From assembly GCF_001570585.1 (NCBI RefSeq), contig NZ_BBXF01000001.1:551691-615690 (forward strand): 64,000 bases of DNA. The letters run 5' to 3'. The notes below the pieces were generated by a model, which made no database searches, was not told where the DNA came from, and worked only from the letters and a program-made list of their open reading frames with translations. Source of the stretch: Herbidospora daliensis (GTDB lineage Bacteria; Actinomycetota; Actinomycetes; Streptosporangiales; Streptosporangiaceae). The position numbers were made by a program, and so were the translations under genes. Shown piece by piece: positions 43,059-53,100 of the stretch (positions are counted from its first letter, which is position 1; each line of letters begins with the position of its first letter).

Positions 43059-43499
43059 GTGACGACCATCGACGACGTCGAAGAGATCAAGCGGCTCAAG
43101 GCGCGCTACTTCCGGTTCCACGACCTCAAGATGTGGGACGCCTTCCTCGGGCTGTTCACCCCGGACGTCCACATCGAGATCGGCGACACGGTGATGCGCG
43201 ACCCCGCCGCGATGGTCCGCATCACCAGCGCCTGGGTCGGGGACGCGACCACCGTCCACCGGGGCTTCATGCCCGAGATCGACGTCACCGGGCCCGACAC
43301 CGCCACCGGCGTCTGGAGCATGGACGACTACCTCGTCTGGCCGGAGAAGGACGGCCTCACACAGGGCATGCGGGGCTACGGGCACTACTACGAGCGATAC
43401 CGGAAGATCGACGGCAGTTGGCTGATCAGCGCACTGCGGCTTGACCGCCTGAAGGTCGAGGTCTTCGAAGGCGGCCTGCCTCCCGTCCCCACCGTGTGA
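43059..43499 (+). CDS. SnoaL/NTF2-like protein
   Basis: 146 residues from GTG 43059 (CAGGAG upstream). NTF2-like cone fold: IKRLKARYFRFHDLKMWDAFLGLFTPDVHIEIG, split here at the usual length, with two further strands ending SWLISALRLDRLKVE. Members include polyketide cyclases and isomerases, also steroid enzymes. Probably acts with the SDR protein before it, 47 bp upstream. Confidence 0.85.
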   Translation: MTTIDDVEEIKRLKARYFRFHDLKMWDAFLGLFTPDVHIEIGDTVMRDPAAMVRITSAWVGDATTVHRGFMPEIDVTGPDTATGVWSMDDYLVWPEKDGLTQGMRGYGHYYERYRKIDGSWLISALRLDRLKVEVFEGGLPPVPTV

Positions 43500-43742
43500 C
43501 GACGTCCCGGGCCCAGCCTATTTCCCGGCCGGGCTTTCCGGTTATCGCAGGCGTTCCGGAACGGAGAAAGGTCCACGTTTCACGTTTCTCTTCACCGGGG
43601 TATTTCTAGCGCGATAATGCTTGATTCTGCATAAAGGCGATTCAGTGATCGTCTCCCGAAGGATTCGAGCATCTGAAAGGCAGAAGCCGGTCGAGGGTCA
43701 GGTGGGGTGTAGAATCACCGCTCTCCGTGAACGGGAAGAACC

Positions 43743-44444
43743 ATGAGACATCCCGAGGTCATTCTCGGAGCCGATCTCGACCGGGCCGATTTCACCGGGC
43801 AGAAGCTGACTGATCTCGTCATCGGCGAGGGCAGCAGGCTGACGCGGTGCGACTTCACCGGTGCCGTCGTTCGCGGTGGGTCGCTGGGGGCGGGCATGCA
43901 TCCCACCGAATACCTGGAGTGCGATTTCAGCGGCGCGCGGCTGAAGCAGGTGTCACCGGGCCGCGCGTCGTTCATCTCCTGCGTGTTCAACGGCGTGCAG
44001 ATCATGAACATGATGTCGCTGGAGGCCGAATTCGTCGACTGCACCTTCACCGGTCTGCTGAAGTCGGTCACCTTCAGCGCCACGCCCGATCTGTTCGACG
44101 ACCGGCTCCTGCGGACCCGTAACCGATTCTCGGGCAATGATTTCTCCGGCGCCGAACTACGCGAGGTCGCCTTCCGCGGAGGTGTCGACCTTGACGCCCA
44201 GCGTCTCCCCGGCGGCGACGGGTTCCTCCTGCTGCGACAGGCGGCCGGGATCCTCACCGAGGCGAGGAAGGACATCGCCACCTGGACCTCCACGCCAGAC
44301 CGGGATGAGGCGTCGATCGTGACCGGCGTCCTCCTCGACGAAACGGCGATGGGTCAGCGTGACCTGTTCATCGCGACCTCATTCCTGACCAAGCGCCTCT
44401 CACCGGATTACGCTCAGCGACTGCTGTCGATCATCGCGGCCTAG
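43743..44444 (+). CDS. Pentapeptide-repeat-like protein
   Basis: 233 residues. First 115 residues carry pentapeptide-like steps (ADLDRADF, CDFTGAVV, CDFSGARL, CVFNGVQI, CTFTGLL), enough for a short beta-helix, then NDFSGAELREVAF. The C-terminal 80 residues are helical (AAGILTEARKDIA...). GGGAAGAA precedes ATG 43743. Function unknown; such helices often mimic DNA or bind proteins. Confidence 0.78.
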   Translation: MRHPEVILGADLDRADFTGQKLTDLVIGEGSRLTRCDFTGAVVRGGSLGAGMHPTEYLECDFSGARLKQVSPGRASFISCVFNGVQIMNMMSLEAEFVDCTFTGLLKSVTFSATPDLFDDRLLRTRNRFSGNDFSGAELREVAFRGGVDLDAQRLPGGDGFLLLRQAAGILTEARKDIATWTSTPDRDEASIVTGVLLDETAMGQRDLFIATSFLTKRLSPDYAQRLLSIIAA

Positions 44445-44620
44445 AGCCTGAGGCCCAGTCCCGCAGCGGGCCCACGTCGCCCCGAGGTGGTCGAGGCATA
44501 CCTGGCGTGGCCGGCCCCGTCGGCGATGCCGAGCCTGCCGCGCGGCGTCGATCGCGCCTCTCCGGCGGTCGGTGGGCCGACGGCTCTTCGGCCAGGCTTC
44601 ATTGGGTGCTCGTGGGCGCG

Positions 44621-44641
44621 TCACCAGCGCTTTCCTGGTGA
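44621..44641 (+). terminator. Weak terminator-like hairpin
   Basis: TCACCAG (44621-44627) pairs with CTGGTGA (44635-44641), 7-bp loop, then TCTCTTTA. Lies 180 bp after the pentapeptide gene in a 283-bp gap that otherwise shows no gene. Confidence 0.4.
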
Positions 44642-44727
44642 TCTCTTTAATCGGGTGCTTGTGCCCTTGATCCAACTGGGCGCAGCGGGGGCGTCATCCC
44701 CGTGTCATCACATGACCCGAGGTAGCA

Positions 44728-47700
44728 ATGAAATCGATGGTCTCGAACCATCCACGTACGAAGCTTCTGCTGGTGGCGCTTGCCGCGGCGACGACGTTGG
44801 CGGTCTCACCTGCCGCCGTGTACGCGGACGGCACCGCGCCGGTCACCGGCGGCATCCCCCTGATCGACACGACCGAGCAGATCGGGCCGGGGATCGCGTT
44901 ACAGCACGTCAAGGCGCTCGACCAGAAGGGCTGGTACGACGCGCGGTTCCTCACCGTCGACCTGTCGAACACGGCCGTCAGCACCGATCTGCTGACCGCC
45001 GGACCGGTCGCGGCCGGAGGGCCGCTCAGCGTCGCCGCCAACAAGGTGGGGGCCGTCGCGGGGGTCAACGGGGAGTTCTTCGACATCGGCAACTCCAACG
45101 CGGCGCTCGGCGGCGAGGTCCTCGACGGGCAGCTCAGGAAGACCGCTGACATCGGCGGCCGCCAGCACGTCGGCGTCAGCAAGGACGGCGTCGCCCAGCT
45201 GGTGAACCTCATGGTGAACGCGGCCGCGAACTTCTCGGGCGCGGACCACAAGGTGCTGTCCGTCAACGCCGCGAACGGCGGCGGGGTCCCGGCTGACGGG
45301 CTGATCGCGTTCACCTCGGCGTGGGGTGAGTACAGCCGCAACCGCGGCATGACCGGCGTGGGCAACGACCAGATCGCCGAGGTGCTGGTCCGGAACGGGT
45401 CGGTCGTCTCTGTCACGCCGAACGGTCCTGCGGGTTCTGGGGCGATTCCGGACGACGGCTTCGTGCTCGTCGGGCGTGGCGCCGCGGCGACCGCGATTCG
45501 CGCGTTGCAGCCCGGCAACCCGGTGACGCTCAGCTACGCGCTCGCCGACGAGGCCGCCAAGACGATGAAGTTCGCGCTCGGCCACGGCGGCACCGTCGTC
45601 ACCGGCGGCCAGGTCGTGCCCGGCCTCGACACCTCGATCGCCCCGCGCACCGCGCTCGGCTTCAAGGACGGCGGCCGCACGCTCGTGCTCGCCACCTGGG
45701 ACGGGCCGGGCGGCACCGGCAAGGGCGGCGTCGGGATCGACAAGGAGGCGCGTGACCTCGTCGCGATGGGCGTGCAGACCGCGGTCAACCTCGACGGCGG
45801 CGGCTCGACCACGATGGTCGCCCGCGAGCTCGGCGAGGACGCCGCGACCGTGCGCAACGTGCCGTCCGACGGGCGGGAGCGCAACGACCCGAACGGCGTG
45901 GGGGTGTTCGTCGCCAAGGGCGACGGCAAGCTGCACGAGCTGCTGATCAAGCCCGCGGCCGGGCTGAAGGTCTTCCCGGGGCTGCGTCTTCCGCTCCTCG
46001 CGGCGGGCGTCGACGACCACCAGACGCCGGTCGGCGTCGACGCCGGTTCCGTGCAGTGGTCTGCTCGCGGAGCGTCCGTCGAGGGCGGGACGCTGGTGGC
46101 GCCGGACAAGCCGAACGGGCGGATCAGCGTCGACGCCCGCGTGGGCGCCGTGGTCGCGAAGCCCGTGAAGGTCACCGTTCTCGACCCGGTCAGCGCGGTC
46201 GAGTTGTCGTCCAAGAGGCTTTCCATCGCCGAGGCGACGCCCGCCAACGCGGTGACCGTCTCCGTGACCGGGCGCAACGCGCAGGGGTACGCGGCCCCGA
46301 TCGACCCCCGGGACCTCACGCTCGACTACGACCACGCCGTCGTCGACATCCAGCCGGTGGACGGCAAGCTGAAGATCACCCCCCTCACGGCCGCGGGCAC
46401 CATTCTCACGGTCTCGGTCGGCGGCGCGTCGGTCCAGCTGCCGATCACGGTCGGCGTCGAGACCAAGACGGTCTACGACTTCGACGACGACGTGCTGGCC
46501 CGCTGGCGCAACAACAGCACTGCGGCCACGACGTTCTCGGCCGACCCCGACGGGCTGCGGATCGACTTCAACGCCATGCGCAACGTGGGCATCACCGCCG
46601 CGTCGGCGGCCCGGCGCATCGCCGTGCCCGGCCAGCCGCTGCGGGTGCGCGTGCGGATCAAGTCGAGCATCGACGTGCCGAACGGCCTGACGTACCTGGC
46701 CTACACCGACGCGAACGGCAAGGGCACCGGCGTCTACGGCACCGCCCTGACCGCGAGCGGCGACTGGCAGAACGCGACGTTCACGATGCCGGCGAACACG
46801 CCGTTCCCGATCTCGATCTCGGGCTTCCAGGGCATCAACACGAGCGTCCCGCAGCAGAAGGCGGGCACGTTCGTCCTGGACCGCATCGAGGCCGACGTCC
46901 CGACGTCGATCGACCTGCCCGCCCAGCCCGACCTGCGGCCCGACCCGCTCATCTCCGACGACGGCTCGCTGCCCGAGGGCGCCGGCACGTGGCGGTTCGC
47001 CACCCTGTCGGACGTGCAGTTCACCGCCGACAACCCGGCGCTGACCCAGGTCGCGACCGCCGCCGTCAGGCGGATCCGCGCGACCAAGCCGGACCTGGTC
47101 GTCCTCAACGGTGACATCACCGACCGCGGCCTGCCGCAGGACCTCGCGCTCGCCCGCCAGGTGCTCACCGACGCCGGGTGCGACCTCGTCCCGGTCGGCC
47201 AGGAGCCGCCGGCGGACAGCACGCCCAACCCGGACGCCGGCTCGATCCCGTGTTACTACGTGCCGGGCAACCACGAGTCCTACGGTCTCAACAACGTCCA
47301 GTCCGACCTGACGAACTTCATCAAGGAGTTCGGGCAGCCGTACCGGACGTTCGACCACAAGGGCACCCGGTTCATCCTGCTCGCCAGCTCGATCGGGTCG
47401 CTGCGCTCGACGGCCTGGGACCAGCTCCCCATGCTGCAGAAGGCGCTCGGGGACGCCGAGAAGGACACCTCGGTGCACAACGTCGTCGTGTTCGCCCACC
47501 ACCCGGTGGACGACCCCGCCGAGACCGATTCCAGCCAGCTCGGCGACCGCGACGAGGTCGCGCTGATCGAGAACCTGCTGACCGACTTCCGCGACACCAC
47601 GGGCAAGGGCACCGCGATGGTCGGCTCCCACGCCCAGATCGCCGACGTCCACCGCCTCGAAGGCGTGCCGTACATGGTGCTGCCGTCGTCGGGCAAGGAC

Positions 47701-48177
47701 CCCTACGGCACGCCCGACCGGGGCGGCTTCACCGGATGGGTCAACTGGTCGGTCGACTCGCGGCGCGACGCCGACAAGCAGTGGCTCGAGGCCGAGGTGC
47801 GCGCCTTCGCGCAGTCCATCACGCTCACCACCCCCGACACGCTCAAGGTGGACGAGACGGCGCAGCTCTCGGGCAGCATCGTCCAGCCGTCGGGCGTGTC
47901 GGCGGGCACCCGCGTGGTGCCGCTGCGCTACCCGATGTCGGTCGACTGGAGCGGCTCGTCCACCCTGGCGATCGGCAGCGGGCAGGACGCCGTCGACACG
48001 GCCGTCCGCAAGGGCCGGGTCGCGATCCTCGACCCGCGCACCCGGACGCTCACCGCGCTGAACCCCGGCACGGTGACCGTGACGGTGACGAACGACTCGA
48101 TGCGGGCGTACACCGACGACAGTTCGCTGGCGCCGATCACGACGTCGAAGACCATCCAGGTCCTGCCCGGCAAGTGA
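44728..48177 (+). CDS. Secreted phosphodiester glycosidase-metallophosphoesterase fusion
   Basis: 1149 residues. Signal peptide about 1-34. NAGPA-type phosphodiester glycosidase domain about 60-400 (NLDGGGSTTMVAREL, Asp356). Then beta-sandwich domains, about 400-750, one lectin-like (VYDFDDDVLARWRNN). Calcineurin-type phosphoesterase about 755-1010: Asp762, Asp796 (NGDITDRG), Asn848-His849 (GNHE), His924 (AHHP), His968. Two usual His ligands are Gln764 (SDVQ) and Gln970 (SHAQ). C-terminal Ig-like domain 1040-1149. Likely trims phosphate-linked sugars in the envelope or medium, as inference. GAGGTAG lies before ATG 44728. Confidence 0.9.
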   Translation: MKSMVSNHPRTKLLLVALAAATTLAVSPAAVYADGTAPVTGGIPLIDTTEQIGPGIALQHVKALDQKGWYDARFLTVDLSNTAVSTDLLTAGPVAAGGPLSVAANKVGAVAGVNGEFFDIGNSNAALGGEVLDGQLRKTADIGGRQHVGVSKDGVAQLVNLMVNAAANFSGADHKVLSVNAANGGGVPADGLIAFTSAWGEYSRNRGMTGVGNDQIAEVLVRNGSVVSVTPNGPAGSGAIPDDGFVLVGRGAAATAIRALQPGNPVTLSYALADEAAKTMKFALGHGGTVVTGGQVVPGLDTSIAPRTALGFKDGGRTLVLATWDGPGGTGKGGVGIDKEARDLVAMGVQTAVNLDGGGSTTMVARELGEDAATVRNVPSDGRERNDPNGVGVFVAKGDGKLHELLIKPAAGLKVFPGLRLPLLAAGVDDHQTPVGVDAGSVQWSARGASVEGGTLVAPDKPNGRISVDARVGAVVAKPVKVTVLDPVSAVELSSKRLSIAEATPANAVTVSVTGRNAQGYAAPIDPRDLTLDYDHAVVDIQPVDGKLKITPLTAAGTILTVSVGGASVQLPITVGVETKTVYDFDDDVLARWRNNSTAATTFSADPDGLRIDFNAMRNVGITAASAARRIAVPGQPLRVRVRIKSSIDVPNGLTYLAYTDANGKGTGVYGTALTASGDWQNATFTMPANTPFPISISGFQGINTSVPQQKAGTFVLDRIEADVPTSIDLPAQPDLRPDPLISDDGSLPEGAGTWRFATLSDVQFTADNPALTQVATAAVRRIRATKPDLVVLNGDITDRGLPQDLALARQVLTDAGCDLVPVGQEPPADSTPNPDAGSIPCYYVPGNHESYGLNNVQSDLTNFIKEFGQPYRTFDHKGTRFILLASSIGSLRSTAWDQLPMLQKALGDAEKDTSVHNVVVFAHHPVDDPAETDSSQLGDRDEVALIENLLTDFRDTTGKGTAMVGSHAQIADVHRLEGVPYMVLPSSGKDPYGTPDRGGFTGWVNWSVDSRRDADKQWLEAEVRAFAQSITLTTPDTLKVDETAQLSGSIVQPSGVSAGTRVVPLRYPMSVDWSGSSTLAIGSGQDAVDTAVRKGRVAILDPRTRTLTALNPGTVTVTVTNDSMRAYTDDSSLAPITTSKTIQVLPGK

Positions 48178-48200
48178 CCGCAGCCTGCAACCGGCGCGGC

Positions 48201-48230
48201 TGAGGGCGAGCACATACGTGCTCGCCCTCA
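48201..48230. terminator. Bidirectional terminator
   Basis: TGAGGGCGAGCAC (48201-48213) pairs perfectly with GTGCTCGCCCTCA (48218-48230) around loop ATAC. Serves the fusion gene and the convergent lipoprotein gene. Confidence 0.85.
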
Positions 48231-48250
48231 GTGCTGTCCGGCGCCGACCT

Positions 48251-48595
48251 TCAGTAGCTGTCGCTCCACCGGTACCACGCACCCCGCAGATGTTCGAAGG
48301 TCGACGCCGCTCCCCCGTTGATCTCGTGGGCCGGCGGTCTCCTCTCCGGGCTCCAGACATAACCACTGGGGTCCACACCGACCACGGCCTCGCTCGTCAC
48401 GAAATAGACGCGGTCGCGGAAGCGGTAGACCCTGATGAACTCGACCCCGCCGATCGTGACTTCCCCGGTCTCCTCCGCACCGATCGTCTCGGCCGCCCGC
48501 TCCAATTCGGGAAGGGCGCGCAGGACGAGGTCTTCGTGGCTGGGGCCGCAGGCCGTCAGCGTCATCAGGGCGGCGTACACGACCAGTCTTCTCAC
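48251..48595 (-). CDS. Small lipoprotein of unknown function
   Basis: 114 residues from GTG 48595. Lipobox LTAC within VRRLVVYAALMTLTACGP. The mature part is a beta-rich 95-residue domain (EVTIGGVEFIRVYRFRDRVYFV, VGVDPSGYVWSPE). No family recognised. Divergent from the LRR protein, 36 bp between starts. Confidence 0.72.
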   Translation of the reverse strand: MRRLVVYAALMTLTACGPSHEDLVLRALPELERAAETIGAEETGEVTIGGVEFIRVYRFRDRVYFVTSEAVVGVDPSGYVWSPERRPPAHEINGGAASTFEHLRGAWYRWSDSY

Positions 48596-48631
48596 CCGCG
48601 AATTGTCGGCGATCGCTGGTAGAGATGGCGG

Positions 48632-49684
48632 ATGTTCTTCGAAGGCAATGAGATCTACGGCGACGACCGCGAACACGACCGATATCTCGACGCGCAGTTC
48701 CGCGGCAGAACCGCCGATCCTCGTGACTGCGGCGAGACGTTCCTCCCCGAATCCGGGTTCTATGACGTCGACAGGATGGGCGCCCACCGGGAGACCTTCG
48801 CCGGGCTTCCCGTGGCCGGATATCGGCTGCTCAAGGGCCGCGCCACCGTCGATCCCGCGCTGGTGGCCTGGCCCCTGCACGGTTGTGAGATGTTCGAGGA
48901 GGCCGACGAGGACGGCTACCTCTCGGGGCTGGAGGACCTGCTCGCCGTCGCCGACGGGGCGCGGATCGAGGCCATCGTCGCTCCCGGCATCAGCGCGCGC
49001 CACGCGCCCGCGGTGCTCGCGGCCAACGCCCACCGGCTGCCCCGATTACGGTCGCTGTTCCTCGGCTGCACCGATCCCGAATACCAGATCTCCTGGATCA
49101 CGCACGCTGACATCACCCCGGTCCTGGAGGCGTTTCCCCTGCTGGAGCGGCTGGACGTCCGGGGCGCCGACGGCCTTGAACTGAAGCCCGTCCGCCACTC
49201 GTCGCTGAGGATCCTGCGGTTCGAGACCGGAGGGCTGCCCGAAGAGGTCGTGCGGGCGATCGGGGAGAGCGAGTTGCCGGCGCTGGAGCACGTGGAGTTG
49301 TGGCTCGGCACGGCCGCCTACGGCGGCGGCGCGACGGTGAACGACCTCGCGGGCATCCTCGGCGGCACGGGTCTGCCGGCGCTGCGCCGGCTGGGCCTGC
49401 GCGACAGCGAGATCCAGGACCGGGTGGCCGCAGCCGTGGCGGCCGCGCCGGTCGTCTCCCGGCTGGAGGAGCTCAGCCTGGCCATGGGCAGCCTGACCGA
49501 CGACGGGGTCGAGGCGCTGCTGACCGGCCAGCCGCTGACCCACCTGCGCCGGCTCGACCTGCACCACCACTTCGTCTCGGAGCCCATGGGCGAACGGCTC
49601 CGCGCGGCCCTGCCCGAGGTCGAGATCGACCTCTCCGAACCTCAGGACCGGCGGACGGGGCCGTACATCTCCGTCGCCGAATGA
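48632..49684 (+). CDS. Leucine-rich-repeat protein, STM4015-like
   Basis: 350 residues. After an N-terminal domain with FAGLPVAGYRLL and WPLHGCEMFEEADEDGYL, leucine-rich repeats begin near residue 155 (LERLDVRGADGLEL, LRILRFETGGL, LEHVELWLG, LRRLGLRDSEI, LEELSLAMGSL, LRRLDLHHH). This resembles STM4015-type LRR proteins, of unknown role, often in bacterial conflict or bacteriocin-like loci; that link is memory, not proof. ATG 48632. Confidence 0.78.
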   Translation: MFFEGNEIYGDDREHDRYLDAQFRGRTADPRDCGETFLPESGFYDVDRMGAHRETFAGLPVAGYRLLKGRATVDPALVAWPLHGCEMFEEADEDGYLSGLEDLLAVADGARIEAIVAPGISARHAPAVLAANAHRLPRLRSLFLGCTDPEYQISWITHADITPVLEAFPLLERLDVRGADGLELKPVRHSSLRILRFETGGLPEEVVRAIGESELPALEHVELWLGTAAYGGGATVNDLAGILGGTGLPALRRLGLRDSEIQDRVAAAVAAAPVVSRLEELSLAMGSLTDDGVEALLTGQPLTHLRRLDLHHHFVSEPMGERLRAALPEVEIDLSEPQDRRTGPYISVAE

Positions 49685-49778
49685 CCCGGGACGACGTCGC
49701 TGACCAGCCGATATAGCTCGCGTATATCCCGATGACCCAGCGTTCTGCCCGTCAGGTCAACCGGCGTGAAGGAGCGGA

Positions 49779-50183
49779 ATGCGAAAGATCCACAAGCTGG
49801 CCCTCGTCTCGGGAACGGTCTCGGCGCTTCTCCTCGGGGTCGCGCCTCCGGCGATGGCCGCCAGTTCGAGTTGTTCGATCCCGCTGTTCTGGACCACGTG
49901 CACGACGGGGACGGTGGCCGCGAACTCCGGCACGCACGATCTCATGGTCATCGCCACGAACTGCCCGGGGCCGCTCGGCGGCAAGTCCCTGGCCATCAAG
50001 CTCCAGGACGTCGGCACCGGACAGTACTTCTGGTACTCCAGCGTCCCCTACGGCTACGCGCGGTACGTCAAGGTGTCCGGCCTCTACGGCAGTTACAAGC
50101 TGCGCCTGGACGGTGAGCCGACCCGGTTCGGTCAGCTCACCACCAACGTGAACGGCTGGACGCCGGGGCTGCGCGCCTGCTGA
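49779..50183 (+). CDS. Small secreted protein of unknown function
   Basis: 134 residues. Signal peptide 1-28 (LVSGTVSALLLGVAPPAMA). Mature domain about 105 residues with four Cys (SSCSIP, TTCTT, TNCPG, terminal RAC) and aromatic strand YFWYSSVPYGYARYVKV. GGAG lies before ATG 49779. No domain recognised. Its stop abuts the stop of the large SARP protein. Confidence 0.75.
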   Translation: MRKIHKLALVSGTVSALLLGVAPPAMAASSSCSIPLFWTTCTTGTVAANSGTHDLMVIATNCPGPLGGKSLAIKLQDVGTGQYFWYSSVPYGYARYVKVSGLYGSYKLRLDGEPTRFGQLTTNVNGWTPGLRAC

Positions 50184-53100
50184 TCAGGCGCAGACCGCCT
50201 GGCGGGGAAGGCCGGCGGCGTAGGTGGCCCACTCGGCGGCGGTGAGATCGCGGCCGGAGGCCCGGCACAACCCCGACACCGCCGCGGCGGGGTCGAGGGG
50301 CCAGCGGATGATGCGGCCGGAGTCGTCGCCGCTGATCAGTTCGCCGGCCGGGGTGAAAGTCAGGGCCTTGATCGGCAGGGTGGGGCCGGTCAGCCGGGCG
50401 AAGGGGCGCCGGCTGGCCAGGTCCCACACGATGATCGTGCGGTCTTCCCCGGCCGAGGCGAGCAGCCGTCCGTCGGCGCTGAAGGCGACGGCGTGGACGG
50501 GGGCGGTGTGGCCGGTCAGCGGGGTGGCGACGGTCCGGCCGGCCGGGTCGTGCAGTCTGACGGTCCGGTCGGCGCCCGCGGTGGCGATCGTCCGCCCGTC
50601 GGGGCTGAAGGCGACGTCCAGGATCGAGCCGTGGCCGGGACGGACCCGGGTGATCTCCGTGTCGGTGGCTGTGTTCCAGAGCACGAGCAGGTCCGACGGG
50701 CCGGCGGAGACGAGCAGCGGGTCGCGGGGGCTGTAGGCGACCACGGTGGACAGGTAGGGCGGGGCGTCGAACGGCGTCTCCTTGGGGGCGGCGGGGTCGG
50801 TGACGTCCCAGCGGAACCGGCTGATCGCGGTCGTCACCAGGGTGCGGCCCGATGGGTCGAAGGCGACGCTGGTGGTGGCGCCCGTGCCGGCGTAGCGGGT
50901 CTCGCTGAGCCGCCGCCGGGTGGGCACGTCCCACAGGGTGAGGCTGTGGTCGCGGCCGACGGCGGCGAGCACGCGGCCGTCGGGGCTGTAGGCGATCGAC
51001 CTGACCTGGTCGGGGTGGCCGTCGAGGATGGCGAGGGGGTGCCCGGTCAGGTCCCAGAGCCGGACGGTCCGGTCGCTGCCGGCCGAGGCCGCGGTGGTGC
51101 CGTCGGGGCTGATCTGGAGGTCGTTGACGGCCTGGTCGTGGCCGCCGAAGAGCGGGACCGCGTGCTCGCGGATCACGATCGACGGGCCCATGCCGCCCGA
51201 GGCGAGCCGGGAGCCGTCGGCGCTGAGGGCCAGGGCCCTGGTCTCGGCGCGGCTGCGGTCGAGGTAGGTCTCGACGGGTCGCCGGCGGGTCAGATCCCAG
51301 ACGGTGATCTTGCCGTCCTCGTCGGCCACCGCCACCCGGTCTCCGGCGGGGGCGGACACGTCCCACGCGTAGGGGCCGCCGGTCGGCAGCGCGAACATGG
51401 GGGTGACCTCGTCGCGGGTCAGCCGCCAGAACTTGGCCCCGCCGGTGTCGGAGGCGGTGACCAGCGTCTCCCCGGAGACGATCACGCGGTGCACGCGCTC
51501 CGTGGGCACCTCGGCGTGGCGGCGGCCGGTGCGGACGTCCAGCACGACCGGGTGCTCCGGTCCGGCGGCGACCAGCAGCGAGTTCCCGGCGGCGAAGGCC
51601 AGCGAGCCGACGGACGGCCCGCCCGTGCCGATCGATCGGCGGGTGCCGGCGGGCAACGTCCACAGGTCTATGGCGCCGTCGTCGTGGCCGGCCGCGAGCG
51701 TGCGGCCGTCGGTGGAGAAGGCCATGGCGGGGGTGAGTTCGGTGAGCCGTTCGGTGAAGACGGCCTTCATGGTGGTGGTGTCCCAGACGACGATCGAGCC
51801 GCGCGCCCCCTTCGCGACGGGTTCGCGGGCGGTGGAGGCGAGGTAGCGCCCGTCGCCGCTGAACGCGGCGCTCCTGACGTACAGCGGCACGTCGGTCTGG
51901 TGATCGGTGAGGGTGGCGATCCTGCGGTGGTCGCGGTCCCACACGCCGACGGTGCCGTCGACTCCGGCGGCGGCCATCATGCCGCCGTCGGGGCTGAACG
52001 CCAGCGCGTAGACGCCGGCCCCGCCGGGGCGGACCTCGACGCGCCGCCGGGCCGCCGCGGCGACGCTCAGCACCCCGCCGACCGTCTCGGCGTCGGCGGT
52101 GAGGCGGTGGGCGGCGACGGCCAGCAGGCCGGCCAGGTCGGGGTCGGTGTCGAGCAGGAACCGGGCCGTCAGCGACAACCGGCCGGAGGCCGCGATGTGC
52201 TGCTGGCGCTGGGCTTCGCGGCTCTGGCCGACCGCGACGCCGCCGCTGACGAAGGCCAGCAGGAGCAGCGCCGCGATCCCGGCGACCAGTCGCTTCAGCA
52301 GCCGGTTGCGGCGGCGTACCGCGACGAGTTCGCCCTGCTCGGCGGACCGGGACGCGGACAGGAAGGCGGCCTCCAGCGTGTTCGGCTCGTCCGGGTGCTC
52401 GTCGGCCCAGGTCAGAGCCGACGACAGGCGCGAGCCTCGGTAGAGCGTGCCGGGGTCGCGGTGGTGGTCGTCCCAGAGCCGGGCGGCCTCGGTGACGCCG
52501 CGGTGCACCAGGAGCGCCGCGCGGTCGTCGGTGAGCCAGCCGCGCAACCGGGGCCAGTTGCGGATCAGCGCCTCGTGCGCGACCTCGGCCGTGCCCTCGC
52601 CGAGGGTGACCAGCCGGGCGGCGGCCAGCCGCAGCAGCACGCCGGTGACCACCGGTTCGGCGGCGATGCCAACCAGTTCGGTGGTGGCGACCGGACGGCG
52701 GGTGTCCTCGGTGCCCTCTCCCAGGGCCGACAGCCGCAGGAAGATGCGCCGGGCCGCCTGGCGTTCCTCGGGGCCGAGGCCGGCGTACACCTGCTCGGCG
52801 GTCTGGGCGATGGCCCCGGCGACGCCGCCGGTGCCCTGGTAGGCGTCCAGGCTGAGCAGGGTGCCCTCGCGGGCCCGCCACGTTTCCAGGAGGGCGTGCG
52901 AGACGAGCGGCAGCCCGCCCGGTTCGGCGACGGCGGCGGCGACGATCTCGGCCAGCATCTCGGGCTGCACCCGCAACCCCGCCCGCGCGGCCGGGCCGAC
53001 GACGATGTCCCGCAACTCGGCCGTCGACGGCGGTCCCACCAGCACCTGCGCCTCGCCGGTGAGCGCGTCGACGAGGTCGGGATAGCGGGTCAGCCGGCCC

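Noticed and set aside
44400-44675. 91-codon minus-strand frame as a transposase remnant
   Set aside because: Overlaps the end of the pentapeptide gene, no transposase motif, no flanking inverted repeats.
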